A stretch of 64,000 nt of DNA from Viscum album (taxonomy: Eukaryota > Streptophyta > Magnoliopsida > Santalales > Viscaceae). The stretch covers positions 268,930,250 through 268,994,249 of the forward strand of contig OY728153.1 of the NCBI GenBank assembly GCA_963277665.1. Reading direction: 5' to 3'. This document shows positions 11,599 through 22,227 of this stretch, one piece after another. The notes below the pieces were generated by a model. It saw nothing but the letters and a program-made list of their open reading frames with translations, did no database searches and was not told where the DNA came from. Position numbers and translations under genes: made by a program. How positions within the stretch are numbered: position 1 is the first letter of the stretch; every line of letters begins with the position of its first letter.

Positions 11599-13198
11599 AC
11601 TGTAGAGACCCGAAGCTTAACGTACATGGACATTACATTACTTTTGCGGAATACTTAGTACATAACAAAAACACACACACAAGGACCGTAATAGTTTTGT
11701 GTCTTTGGAAACTCGGAATATAATCTTCTAATCGTGGTGAAAGATCTTCAACATCTCCCATAAAGATCTTCATTTTTTTACCTAAAACCTTTCTTTATAT
11801 CCTGGGGAAAAGAAAACATAAAAGGGTGAGCTCAAATGCTCAGTAAGGGTAAACAAAAGAAATATCAATCACATCATATTCATAAGAACATAACATTTTG
11901 GAAATCTTAACCTGCAAAAGAGATCATAATATCATAACATGGGATAAATCATAGTAGTGAAATTTAATCCTTATAATCATAACTTAAAACATGAAAATTT
12001 GTGTCATACACACATAATCATAGAGAATCATTTCTTATTAGTCAAGACTCGTTTCCAAGACTATCTTAGTGGACAAAGTCCATTTCTGAACCGAGTTCAC
12101 TCCTCGTTTCAGTCCTTTTTCACTGAACCGGTTTAACCTTCCGTTCCAGCCATTTCTATCTCATGAGAAATAAAATATTTACCCAATGCATTGGAGGGAT
12201 ATATAGGTCCCACCCATCTCATAATGATACCATTCTTATGTGTTCCACAGAATCATAAACCATACATCATAGCATAACTCATGTAATAAAAATGGGATTC
12301 TTAAACAAAATGACATCATAAAACAATTCATATAAGATAAAGGAATTCATAAAAATAATTCCATCACAACATAATAAAATCAATGTAATAATATTTATAG
12401 AAACATAACCCTATATTATCTTTTATGGAAAATAATTTTGATAAAACACTTGAACTCCATTATTGAGGAAAATATCCTTTCTACTTCAAAAACATTTTCC
12501 TTTATTAACATGTCATACAATTTTAAACTAAAAGAAGTTGATTAAAAATAAACTTAAAAACTTGTAAAGGAAGATTCTTGGAAATAATTTTTTAAAAATC
12601 CATTCATGCCGTATAAGTTAAAAAAAACATTCTTCTCATACTTTTGTCGAAAAAGTCAAAAAGTACCTCATACGAAAAAAGACAAAAGATTCCTTTCATA
12701 TATTTTACTATAAACTCACCAAAGGGTAAAAATGGATTTAAACAATTGTAGGTGTATGGAAATAATATTACATATTGAGGAAACATGGATGTGGATGATA
12801 AAATACACCCCAGAAAATACCAAAGTATAAACAATCTCAGATAAAAATGAGATTGTGATATTTCCCTTACCTTAGGTCCAATTTGCTTCGTAAGTGTCCG
12901 AACCTCCTGTATAATGATTTAAATAATGTCATTGACTTATTAAAGAATCATATTCATTGTTATTATATCATATATGGTTCACTTATGACATTATATTACC
13001 CATTCTTTTGTAAATTCATGTTAAAGTAGCGTTTTGGGTAAAATCGTCTCATTTGTCGTTCGTGTTTTAACTTGTAATTATTCATATGATTACTTAGATC
13101 ATGATTACTTAAATCCATAATTTAAAACATGATTTATATATAATATATATTTAGAATATACATATATATAATGGATCGATAAATGGAAAGAAATACAC

Positions 13199-13609
13199 CG
13201 TTCATGGAGACGGTAGGTCGTACGTATGCATGAACGATGTTTTCGTTTCTTTATTGAATTGAGTGGAATTAAGTAGATGACATAAATATACAGTAGTATT
13301 ATTATGTAATATATTTCATGATTAATTATTATATATACTTTATAATCATTCATTAATGGTTAATGTGGAGAATGAATCTCATCGCGTCGTGGAGACGGTA
13401 ATCCGTACGTACGCATGAGCGATGATATCGTTCTCATGATCATGGAATTGTATTGGAGTGTATGTATACTATTTCAGAATCAATATCACTTTACAATAAT
13501 CATATATATTTATTATTTTCACCATTATACCCATCCAAGTAAGGTGGTGGTGGAAAATAGATTACACCACGGCGTGGAGATGGTATTCCGTACGTACGCA
13601 CGCGCGGTG
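13199..13609 (-). other. Hairpin triplet, family A LTR copy 2
   Basis: Hairpin 1 is CGTTCATG (13199-13206) / CATGAACG (13229-13236), perfect 8 bp. Hairpin 2 is CATCGC (13380-13385) / GCGATG (13419-13424), extended outwards by GAGAA/TTCTC. Hairpin 3 is CACC (13565-13568) / GGTG (13606-13609) with GCGTG/CACGC inside, and ATCCA/TGGAT further out. Spacing is 181 and 185 bp. Each core has GGAGA(C/T)GGTA and CGTACGTA. Confidence 0.72.
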
Positions 13610-13769
13610 ATTTCGTTTTTTGTAGGATGGATAGATGGTGAAATAGGGTTGTTTCATACTTATAATAACATATCAGTATATTATTGATACTGATGTTATA
13701 ACTCCATAATGAAACAACCTAATAAGAAGAAGTGGAAGAAGAAATAAAGTTGAAAGAATCGGTAACAGA

Positions 13770-13952
13770 CATTACCTCTTCTTTGAAGTGCCTCTTTGAG
13801 TCCTCCTCTTAAGGAACTAAACTTGGTCTTTGAAGAAGACCAGGACCTCTAGGATTCTTCTAGAGAAGTGGAGAAGATAATTTGTCAGGGGTTGGCCGAT
13901 CTTGAAGGCTCAAGGTGGTGTGAGGAAGAGAGGGAGGAGGTGACCTTTTATA
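13770..13952 (-). promoter_or_regulatory. LTR core promoter and donor-like site, family A copy 2
   Basis: The minus strand has TTATAAAAGG at 13943-13952 and AAGAAGAGGTAATG at about 13770-13783, some 170 nt downstream. Confidence 0.65.
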
Positions 13953-15871
13953 AGGGAGGACAGGGGCACCTTTGGAATAACTAAAATTATTATTTTATTA
14001 TAAAGCCAAATTCGGTTTTAAATAGCTCCAAATTGATTTATTTCGAAGCTAAGGTGGGTATGGGTCGAACTCCTCTCATCCAATATAATTTAGACAAGTT
14101 TAGGTTCCTATTTTAACCTTATCATTTAGATTTAACATTAAGTCAGATAATTTTACTTTTACCGTGTCTTTCTGTGTTCTTACACTATAAGGTTAATAAA
14201 CATACTATAACGAGCCAAAAGAACCCAAAGTTGTTTATTATTAATATATATAACCTTATCTAAGTCATTTTACATAACCTTTTATTTTTAAGAATAAAAT
14301 AACAATTAATAATATAACATTTGTTTTAAAAACTATTTTACATCAATTTTGACACTATTTAGTAATTGATTTTTTTGAAAATCATAACAGAATTCTTAAT
14401 TCTAAAAAAGTTAATTAAACCAATAATAAAATTTCATATTAACCTATAAAATTAGTGTAATTCATAAAAAGTCTCAAATTACATTTATTTGGGTATTTAT
14501 AACATCAATTATGTCAATATTTCATTAATAAGATAATTACTGCATCATCGTTGTGTCATAAATAAATTAAATAATTTAATGTCTAAAAATTAGATATAAA
14601 ATACCATTATGTGTGAAATCGTTTTAGATTTCTAATGAGTATTTATAGTCGAATTTATCTTATGTATAACGCTATATTAAAAATTATCTACTTATTAAAC
14701 TTTGATTTTAACTATTTTAACCCTTCTTTAAATAAATTAATAATAAATGTCCTAATCTAATCCAAGTGGTCCTAAATAGTCATATTTTATTCCTAAGGTT
14801 GTTTTTGGTCGAATTACACTTATACAATAGAATTAGGACATGTTTTAGGATAATAATAATATCATTTTTACCCTTAACTACCCTATTTACTTTTAACCGT
14901 GGTAAAAAAAGTAAAAAGTTACTATTCACCAAAAATTATTTTCATCTCATTGAACCACATTTTAGTCCTTGATATTAATCGTGTCTCTCGGATTTTTGAA
15001 ATTCTACTCAAAGAAATGGTAAAATTAAGTTTTATGAAGAATTCAATTTTTTTAACTACCACTTAGTGGTTTCACTATTCATCAAAAAATGAATGTTTCC
15101 AGAAAATACCAAAAATTAGGCCTAAGCTATATTTAATATTATGAATTCAAAAATGATGTTTATTTTACCAAATTCAAAAAATATCAGTTACATTAACTAA
15201 TTTAAAAATTAATTCCCGTCGTCAAAACAAATAGCGTGTTTTTAAAAGATAATAACTATCAAAAGATTGACACTTGTTTATGTCTGGTTTAAATGTGAAA
15301 TTACGTCCAATGAACAAAATTGTATTAAATTGTAAAAATATATTCTAGATATACTTTAAAACCACTCAAATTAATAATTTATCACTATTAATTATTTCGA
15401 TTAAAAATGTTTTTTTAATTAAAATTTAGTAATTTTCACTATTCACCAGAATATGAAAGTTATCCGAAAAGTACAAAAATTTCGCCCTAAGCTTATTTCG
15501 ATATTCCGAATCCAAAAATGAAGTCCATTTTGAAAAATAAAATTTAAAAAATTTTAAGAAGTGTTAGTACTATTCATAACGGCTAGTTTTAATAATATTT
15601 TAATTGGATATCGTTGTTTAGTGAAACTCGGTATTGCGTACTACACATGTTATTGAGGAAGGTTGAGATTGCGTGTAATGCAAGGAAATTCAAGGATGTG
15701 TGTTGTGCAATCTTCTTTTGGTGTAGCGTACAACACAAGACATTAATGAAGTTAAGAATATTTTTCATAAAATCTCGGGGTGTTACATTCTACCCCCCTT
15801 AAAAGGAATTTCGCCCTCGAAATTCGTCGGGGTTATAAATGGTTTACTAATCAAATGTTTCTTTAATAGAA

Positions 15872-16130
15872 ACCCACATCGTAAAAAGGAATACCAAAAC
15901 AAATCTTTAAAAAAAAGTATGAAACTTAACGGTTACCCAAATAAACTAATCACTAGGTTTCCACATAGGTGAAAATATGGATTTGGAAGAGAAATCTAAC
16001 CATCATGTTCTGATGGAGAGTGGTAGAGAACATGGCTATGGAAAAGCCAGCAATCACAAAGCCATAAATTTGTGATGATCTAAGGTACCATCTGATTTAT
16101 CAGATATAAGAGCACTAGGAAAACATTTTT
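15872..16130 (+). ncRNA. Candidate USE-type Pol III RNA unit, family A copy 2
   Basis: Box ACCCACATCG at 15872-15881 (USE consensus RTCCCACATCG), AT box TTTAAAAAAAAG from 15906, 24 nt further on, expected start near 15934, and T5 at 16126-16130. Hairpins seen: CCATCA (16000-16005) / TGATGG (16011-16016); GGCT/AGCC near 16035-16047; ATCACAAA (16053-16060) / TTTGTGAT (16069-16076), a perfect 8-bp stem around GCCATAAA; ATCTGA/TCAGAT just before the end. The main stem differs from family C by a paired change (T-A here, C-G there). Antisense to gag. Not recognised as any known snRNA or snoRNA; could be a new RNA or a captured promoter with an unrelated body. Confidence 0.5.
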
Positions 16131-16462
16131 GGTTTTCAATATCATTTCCTTAAAGTTGATGAAATAGGAATTAGAAGAAATACTTTCGTGATTTTGGTAT
16201 AGTCTCACCGTTGGTCATTCTTTGGAAAATTTCCACTTCATCTCTTAAATAAATGAAGTTGAATTTGTCATTCGTGATGTGTTAGCAGATCATGTGATAG
16301 AATGATGGGTCATTCCATCTGTCTCAAACAAAAGGTTAGAAAAGTTATCAAAAAATACATTAGTCCATCTATAGTGAGATTAATCATATATAGTTCCTAA
16401 AATGGACTTAGACTTCATATATCATACTACTTAATATAATAAAACTAGTTTCTACTAAACAG

Positions 16463-16576
16463 GGACTTACTTTAGGCTAGTTGTAGGCGATAAAGGCCAG
16501 TCGCACTTCGGTTGTGGGTTCGATTCCCACATCCTTGTCCGACGCGATGGACTATTGCCCATCCTACAGGTAGTCC
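16463..16576 (+). ncRNA. tRNA-like Pol III unit, 114 nt, family A copy 2
   Basis: Terminal stem GGACTTACTTTAGG with CCTACAGGTAGTCC, A-box-like TAGGCTAGTTGTAGG, and a perfect T-arm GTGGG-TTCGATT-CCCAC holding a consensus B box. TTTTT follows at once. Length is exactly 114 nt, as in all other copies. The part between the boxes is not a normal anticodon arm, so this is not a functional tRNA gene; it is tRNA-derived or SINE-like. Confidence 0.65.
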
Positions 16577-17253
16577 TTTTTCTAAAACTACATTACTATA
16601 ACATCCCATAAATAATATAGAAAAAGTTTCTATCCTTAAATAATACTAACTTATGTCCAACATATTCCATTCCAATCATTAGGATTATCCATAATATTGC
16701 AGTCCATTGTCATATTATAGTGAAAACAATTACCAGAGATTTTATATAACAAGCATGTTAATACCATCGTTGATCCCCATATATCATAAGATATTTCTTG
16801 TTGGTCACATTCCAAATGTTCGAAGGCCTTAATCATGTATTCTCTTGAAAAATGAATACACATTGAACCTTAGTGAAAACATGAGTGTTGTCAAACGTTA
16901 ACTCTTTCCATATACCAAAACCCCAAAATTCTATATACTCAAACCATGATATAACAATTTCTTTATATCAGTCATGAGCTCATGAATACTATCAAACATT
17001 TAATTTTCTCCTTATCCCTTCATTATGCACCTATCATCTACTTTCCAAAAATATCTAAATAACCTATCATGGTAACTGGTACCATTCATCATACACTTTC
17101 AAAACTTAAGGAAAGACAACAGTGTAACAATCCTTAGATGTCTCTTTATTCCATAGTACCATGAGATTACTTATACAACATTAAACTTGATAAACATGTA
17201 ATCATTCCACAACCTTCTTAAACCATTGATCGAGCTTCAACAATTATTTCAAC

Positions 17254-17787
17254 TCACATATCATTTGTAGTCTCTTCATCATCATCAACATAAATACTAC
17301 CCATACGACCATACTGATTCTCTTCATGAGACTTTTCCTTAGGGCATTGGTTTTCATAATGCCCGTAAATTCCACATTTAAAACATTTAACCATTGTTGA
17401 TGTCGTAGCAATACCATTATCCTCATCCCTGGAGTTAACTGAACCTTTTCCTTTGCACTTACTGGCTTTGTGTCCTTCTTTTCCACACCCAAAGCATCTT
17501 CCAGTTCCTTTGAAACATTCTCCTTGATGCCTCTTCCCAAATGATTTACATAGGGGAAATTGAACTTTCTTTCCTCTATGATCATCATGAAACTCCATAT
17601 TTATCGTATTAGCCAAGTCAGGAAACTTACCAAATTTTAGTTTATTAATCATATTATGAGATTGATGATTCTGCATAATAATGATGTTTGGACATCCAAA
17701 TCCCAGTTCATTTGGTTTCTCATGAAGAATATCATTCCATTGTCCATCATATCCTCCATTATCGTGAATCATCTTGTCTCCAGCCAT
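17254..17787 (-). CDS. Gag nucleocapsid-type protein, family A copy 2 (177 aa)
   Basis: An RNA-binding retrotransposon protein reduced to the nucleocapsid end. Three zinc knuckles: the first at residues 80-91 is damaged (C80, Phe at 83 in place of Cys, H87, C91); the second, C98-C101-H106-C111, and third, C135-C138-H143-C148, are complete CX2CX4HX4C. The tail after 165 is acidic (DDDEE). Residues 1-79 show no recognisable capsid fold. Gypsy gags are normally two to three times longer, so this is a mini-gag typical of non-autonomous elements. The start MAGDKM is the first Met of the frame and aligns with MARYKM in copy 1. It is open but may be non-functional because of the lost Cys. Confidence 0.75.
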   Translation of the reverse strand: MAGDKMIHDNGGYDGQWNDILHEKPNELGFGCPNIIIMQNHQSHNMINKLKFGKFPDLANTINMEFHDDHRGKKVQFPLCKSFGKRHQGECFKGTGRCFGCGKEGHKASKCKGKGSVNSRDEDNGIATTSTMVKCFKCGIYGHYENQCPKEKSHEENQYGRMGSIYVDDDEETTNDM

Positions 17788-18018
17788 TTCCTAAAACCCA
17801 AAAAGAATAGTGTGAGAGGGAAAAATCATGCTAGAGAAAACAATATAATAAAGGGGGAGTACCTTCAATATCTAACATCTTGGTTTATCGTAATTCTAGT
17901 ACTATAACCTATACTTATACTTAACCTTAGGGACATCCCTAGACATACCTTATAAATATATCTAGGGATCTCACTAAATTTCTCACATCATAGTTTCCAA
18001 AGGTTGAATAAACATTTC

Positions 18019-18029
18019 CTTTGATACCA
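18019..18029 (-). promoter_or_regulatory. Primer binding site, family A copy 2 (tRNA-iMet)
   Basis: The minus strand reads TGGTATCAAAG two bases from LTR 3. The adjoining LTR end is mutated (TACAGAG on the plus strand instead of TGTAGAG). Confidence 0.8.
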
Positions 18030-19629
18030 ACTACAGAGACTCGAAGCTTAAGGTACATGGACATTACAATACTTTTGCAGAATACTTAGTACATAACAAA
18101 AACACATACACAAGGACCATAATAGTTTAGTGTCTTTGGAAACTCGGAATATAATATTCTAATCGTGGTGAAAGATCTTAAACATCTCCCATAAAGATCT
18201 TCCTATTTTTTACCTAAAACCATTATTTATATCATGGGGAAAAGAAAACATAAAAGGGTGAGCTCAAATGCTCAGTAAGGGTAAACAAAAGAAATATCAA
18301 TCACGTCATATTCATAAGAACATAACATTTTGGAAATATTAACTTGCAAAAGAGATCATAATATCATAACATGGGATAAATCATAGTAGTGAAATGTAAT
18401 CCCAATAATCATAACTTAAAACATTAAACTTTGTGGAATACCCACATAGTCATAGATAATCATTTCTTATTAGTCAAAACTCATTGTCAATACTATCTTA
18501 GTGGACAAAGTCCATTTTTGAACGGAGTTCACTCCTCGTTTCAGTCCTGTTTCACTGAACCGGTTTAACCTACCGTTCCAGGCATGTCTATCTAATGAGA
18601 TATAAAATATTTACCCAATGAATTGGAGGGAGATATAGGTCTCACCCATCTAATAATGATACCATTCTTATGTGTGCCACAAAATCATAAACCATACATC
18701 ATAGCATAACTCATGTAATAAAAATGGGATTCTTAAACAACATGACATCATAAAACAACTCATATAAGACAAAAGAATTCATAAAAATAATTCCATCACA
18801 ACATAATCAAATCAATGTAATAATAGGGATATAAACAGAACCCTGTATTATCTTAGATGGAAAATAATTTTGATAAAACATTTGAACTCCATTCTTGAGG
18901 AAAATATCCTTTCTACTTCAAAAACATTTTCTTTTCATAATATGTCATAAAATTTTAAACTAAAATAAGTTGATTAAAAATAAACTTGAAAACTTGTAAA
19001 GGTAGCTTCTTGGAAATAATGTTTTAATAATCCATTCATTCCGTATAAGTTAAAAAAACATTCTTCTCGTACTTTTGTCGGAAAAGTCAAAAAGTACCTC
19101 GTACGAAAAACGACAAAATATTCCTTTCATATCTTTTACTATAAACTCACCAGAGGGTAAAAATGGATTTAAACAATTGTAAGTGGATAGAAATAATATT
19201 ACATATTGAGGAAACATGGATGTGGATGATAAAATACACCCCAGTAAATACCAAAGTATAAACAATCTCGGATAAAAATGAGATTGTGATATTTCCCTTA
19301 CCTTAGGTCCAATTTTCTTCGTAAGTGTCCGAACCTCCTGTATAATGATTTAAATAATGTCATTGACTTATTAAAGAATCATATTCATTGTTATTATATC
19401 ATATATGGTTCACTAATGACTTTATATTACCCGTTCTTTTGTAAATTCATGTTAAAGTAGCGTTTTGGATAAAATCGTCTCATTTGTCGTTTGTGTTTTA
19501 ACTTGAAATTATTCATATGATTACTTAGATCATGATTACTTAAATCCAGAATTTAAAACATGATTTATATATAATATATATTTAGAATATACATATTTAT
19601 AATGGATCGATAACTGGAATGAAATACAC

Positions 19630-20040
19630 CGTTCATGGAGACGGTAGGCCGTACGTACGCATGAACGTTGTTTTCGTTTCATTATTGAATTGAGTGGAAT
19701 TAAGTAGATGACATAAATATATAGTAGTATTATTATGTCATATATTTCATTATTACTTATTATATATACTTTATAATCATTCATGAATGGTTAACGTGGA
19801 GAATTAATCTCATCGTGGCGTGGAGACGGTAGTCCGTACGTACGCACGAGCGATGATATCGTTCACATGATCGTGGAATTGTATTGGAGTGTATGTATAC
19901 TATTTCAGAATAAATATAACTTTAAAATAATCATATATAGTTATTATGTACACCATTATACCCATCCAAGTAAGGTGGTGGTGGAAAATAGATTACACCA
20001 CGGCGTGGAGACGGTATTTCGTACATACGCACGCGCGGTG
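19630..20040 (-). other. Hairpin triplet, family A LTR copy 3
   Basis: Hairpin 1 is CGTTCATG (19630-19637) / CATGAACG (19660-19667) with the full core, including ACGG-N4-CCGT and CGTACGTACG. Hairpin 2 is CATCG (19811-19815) / CGATG (19851-19855). Hairpin 3 is CACC (19996-19999) / GGTG (20037-20040), with GCGTG/ACGC inside. Spacing is 181 and 185 bp. Confidence 0.72.
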
Positions 20041-20200
20041 ATTTCGTTTTCCGTGGGATGGATAGATGGTGAAATAGGGTTGTTTCATACATATAATAAC
20101 ATATCTGTATATGAGTGATACTTATGATATTACTTCATAATGAAAAAATCTAATAAGAATAATTTTAAGAAGAAATAAAGTTGAAAGAATCGGTAACGAA

Positions 20201-20384
20201 CATTACCTCTTCTTTGGAACGCCTCTTTGAGTCCTCCTCTTAGGGAACTGAAATTGGACTTTGAAGAAGACCAGGACCTCTAGGATGTTTCTAGGGAAGT
20301 GGAGAAGAGAATTTGTCAGGGTTTGGCCGAGCTTGAAGGCTCAAAGTGGTGTGAGTAAGAGAGGCAGGAGGTTCCCTTTTATAA
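20201..20384 (-). promoter_or_regulatory. LTR core promoter and donor-like site, family A copy 3
   Basis: The minus strand has TTATAAAAGGG at 20374-20384 and AGAAGAGGTAATG at about 20201-20213. Confidence 0.65.
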
Positions 20385-22227
20385 GGGAGGAGAGGGGCAC
20401 CTTTGGAATAACTAAAAATATTATTTTATTATAAAGCCAAATTCTATTATAAATAGCTCCGAATTGATTTATTTCTAAGATAAGGTGAGGATGGGTCGAA
20501 ATACGCTCATCCAATTGATTTTAGACAAGTTTAGGTTCCTATTTTATCCTTATCATTTAGATTTAACATTAAGTAAGATAATTTTACTTTTACTGTGTCT
20601 TTTTGTGTTCTTACACTATAAGGTTAATAAAATTACTATAACAAGCCAAAATAACCCCAAGTTGTTTATTATTAATATATATAACCTTATCTAAGTCATT
20701 TGGCCGATCCTTAGATTTTTAGGAATAAAATAACAATTAATAATATAATATTTGTTTTAAAAACAATTTTATGTCAATTTTGACACTATTTAGTGATTGA
20801 TTTTTGTGAAAAATCATAACAGAATGATTAATTCGATTAAAGTTAATTAAATCAATACTAACGTGTCCTATTAACCTAGAAAATTAGTTTAATTCATTAA
20901 AAGTCTCAAATTACATTTATTTGGGTATTTATAACGTCAATTATGTCAATATTTCATTAATAAAATAATTACTGCATCATCGTTGTGTCATAAATAAATT
21001 AAATAATTTGATGTCTAAAAATTACAAATAAAATACCATTATGTATTAAATCTTTTTAGCTTTCTAATGAATATTTTTAGTCGAATTTATCTTATGTATT
21101 TCCCTATATTAAAAATTATCTACTTATTAAACTTTGATTTTAACAATTTTAACCCTTCTTTAAATAAATTAATAATAAATGTCCTAATCTAATCAAAGTG
21201 GTCCTAAATGGTCATATTTTATTCCTAAGGTTGTTTTTGGTCGAATTACACTTATCCAATAAAATTATGACATGTTTTAGGGTAATAATAATATCATTTT
21301 TACCCTTAACTACCCTATTTACTTTTAACCGTGCTAAAAAAAAGTAAAATTTACTATTCACGAAAAAATATTTTCATCTCATTGAACAACATTTTAGTCC
21401 TTGATATTAACCGTGTTTCTCGGATTTTTGAAATTATACTCACAGAAGCGGTTAAATTATGTTTTATGAAAAAATTCAGTTTTTTTAACTACCACCTAGT
21501 GGTTTCACTATTCATCAAAAAATGAAAGTTTCCAGAAAATACCAAAAATTAGGCCTAAGCTATATTTGATATTATGAATTCATAAATGATGTTTATTTTA
21601 AAAATTTAAAAACATATCAGTTATATTAACTAATTTAAAAATTAATTCCCGTCGTCAAAACAAATATCGTGTTTTTAAAAGATAATAACTATCAAAAGAT
21701 TGACACTTGTTTACGTCTGGTTTAAATGTGAAATTACATCCAATGAACAATATTGTATTAAATTGTAAAAATATATTCTAAATATACATTAAAACCACTC
21801 AAATTAATAATTTATCAATATTAATTATTTCGATTAAAAAAGTTGTTTCTAATTAAAAATTTTTAATTTTCACTATTCACCAGAATATGAAAGTTATCCG
21901 AAAAGTACCAAAATTTCACCCTAAGCTAATTTCGATATTCTGAATCCAAAAATGAAGTCCATTTTGAAAAATAAAATTTACAAAATTTCAAAAAGTGGTA
22001 ATTACTATTCATAATGGCTAGTTTTAATAATATTTTAATAGCATATCATTGTTTAGTGAAACTTGATATTGCGTACTACACACGCTGTCGAGGAAGGTCG
22101 TGATTGTGTGTAATGCAAGGAAATTCAAGGATATGTGTTGTGCAAGATCCTTTTGGTGTAGCGTAAAACACAAGACATTAATGAAATTAAGAATATTTTT
22201 CATAAAATCTAGGGGTGTTACAGGTAT

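Larger units (their letters stand above)
9358..11600 (-). mobile_element. Family A internal region copy 1
   Basis: 2243 bp between LTRs 1 and 2. On the minus strand it runs: primer site (11588-11598), short leader, gag (11356-10823), about 1.4 kb non-coding, polypurine tract AAGGGGGGTAGAA (9358-9370). On the opposite strand the non-coding part carries the USE-like unit (9442-9700) and the tRNA-like unit (10032-10145). No pol domain is visible. Confidence 0.9.
11601..15787 (-). repeat. Family A LTR copy 2 (central)
   Basis: 4187 bp, with the same ends and order as copy 1. Its core parts are in good shape: TATA at 13943-13952, donor-like site at 13770, three hairpins (13199-13609), the U5 hairpin TGAGC/GCTCA near 11826-11842. 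As the shared LTR between two internal regions it serves as 5' LTR for one unit and 3' LTR for the other. Confidence 0.92.
15788..18031 (-). mobile_element. Family A internal region copy 2
   Basis: 2244 bp. Polypurine tract at 15788-15800, gag at 17787-17254, primer site at 18019-18029. The USE-like (15872-16130) and tRNA-like (16463-16576) units on the plus strand are better kept than in copy 1. No pol. Confidence 0.9.
18032..22222 (-). repeat. Family A LTR copy 3 (5' outer LTR)
   Basis: 4191 bp; its outer end GGTGTTACA is followed directly by the GGTAT target duplication. It carries TATA at 20374-20384, a donor-like site at 20201, hairpins at 19630-20040, and a second donor-like site near 19300. 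The inner end has TA for TG. Confidence 0.92.
5164..22227 (-). mobile_element. Family A tandem array LTR-I-LTR-I-LTR with 5-bp TSD
   Basis: Three LTRs (5169-9357, 11601-15787, 18032-22222) alternate with two internal regions, in steps of 6432 and 6431 bp. The outer flanks are GGTAT at 5164-5168 and GGTAT at 22223-22227, a perfect target duplication. Outer ends are TGTAGAGAC (left) and GGTGTTACA (right) on the plus strand. The whole array therefore sits in one insertion site, inside the family C LTR. Copies differ by roughly one base in twenty by eye, so the array is older than family B. Known: such arrays arise by unequal recombination between LTRs or by integration of joined copies. Confidence 0.95.

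Noticed and set aside
15614..15802. 62-codon plus-strand frame at the end of family A LTR 2
   Set aside because: It runs through the LTR terminus and is broken in the sister LTRs.
5164..22227. CRISPR or satellite array
   Set aside because: Units are 6.4 kb with LTR ends, primer sites, polypurine tracts and gag, so this is a retrotransposon array.
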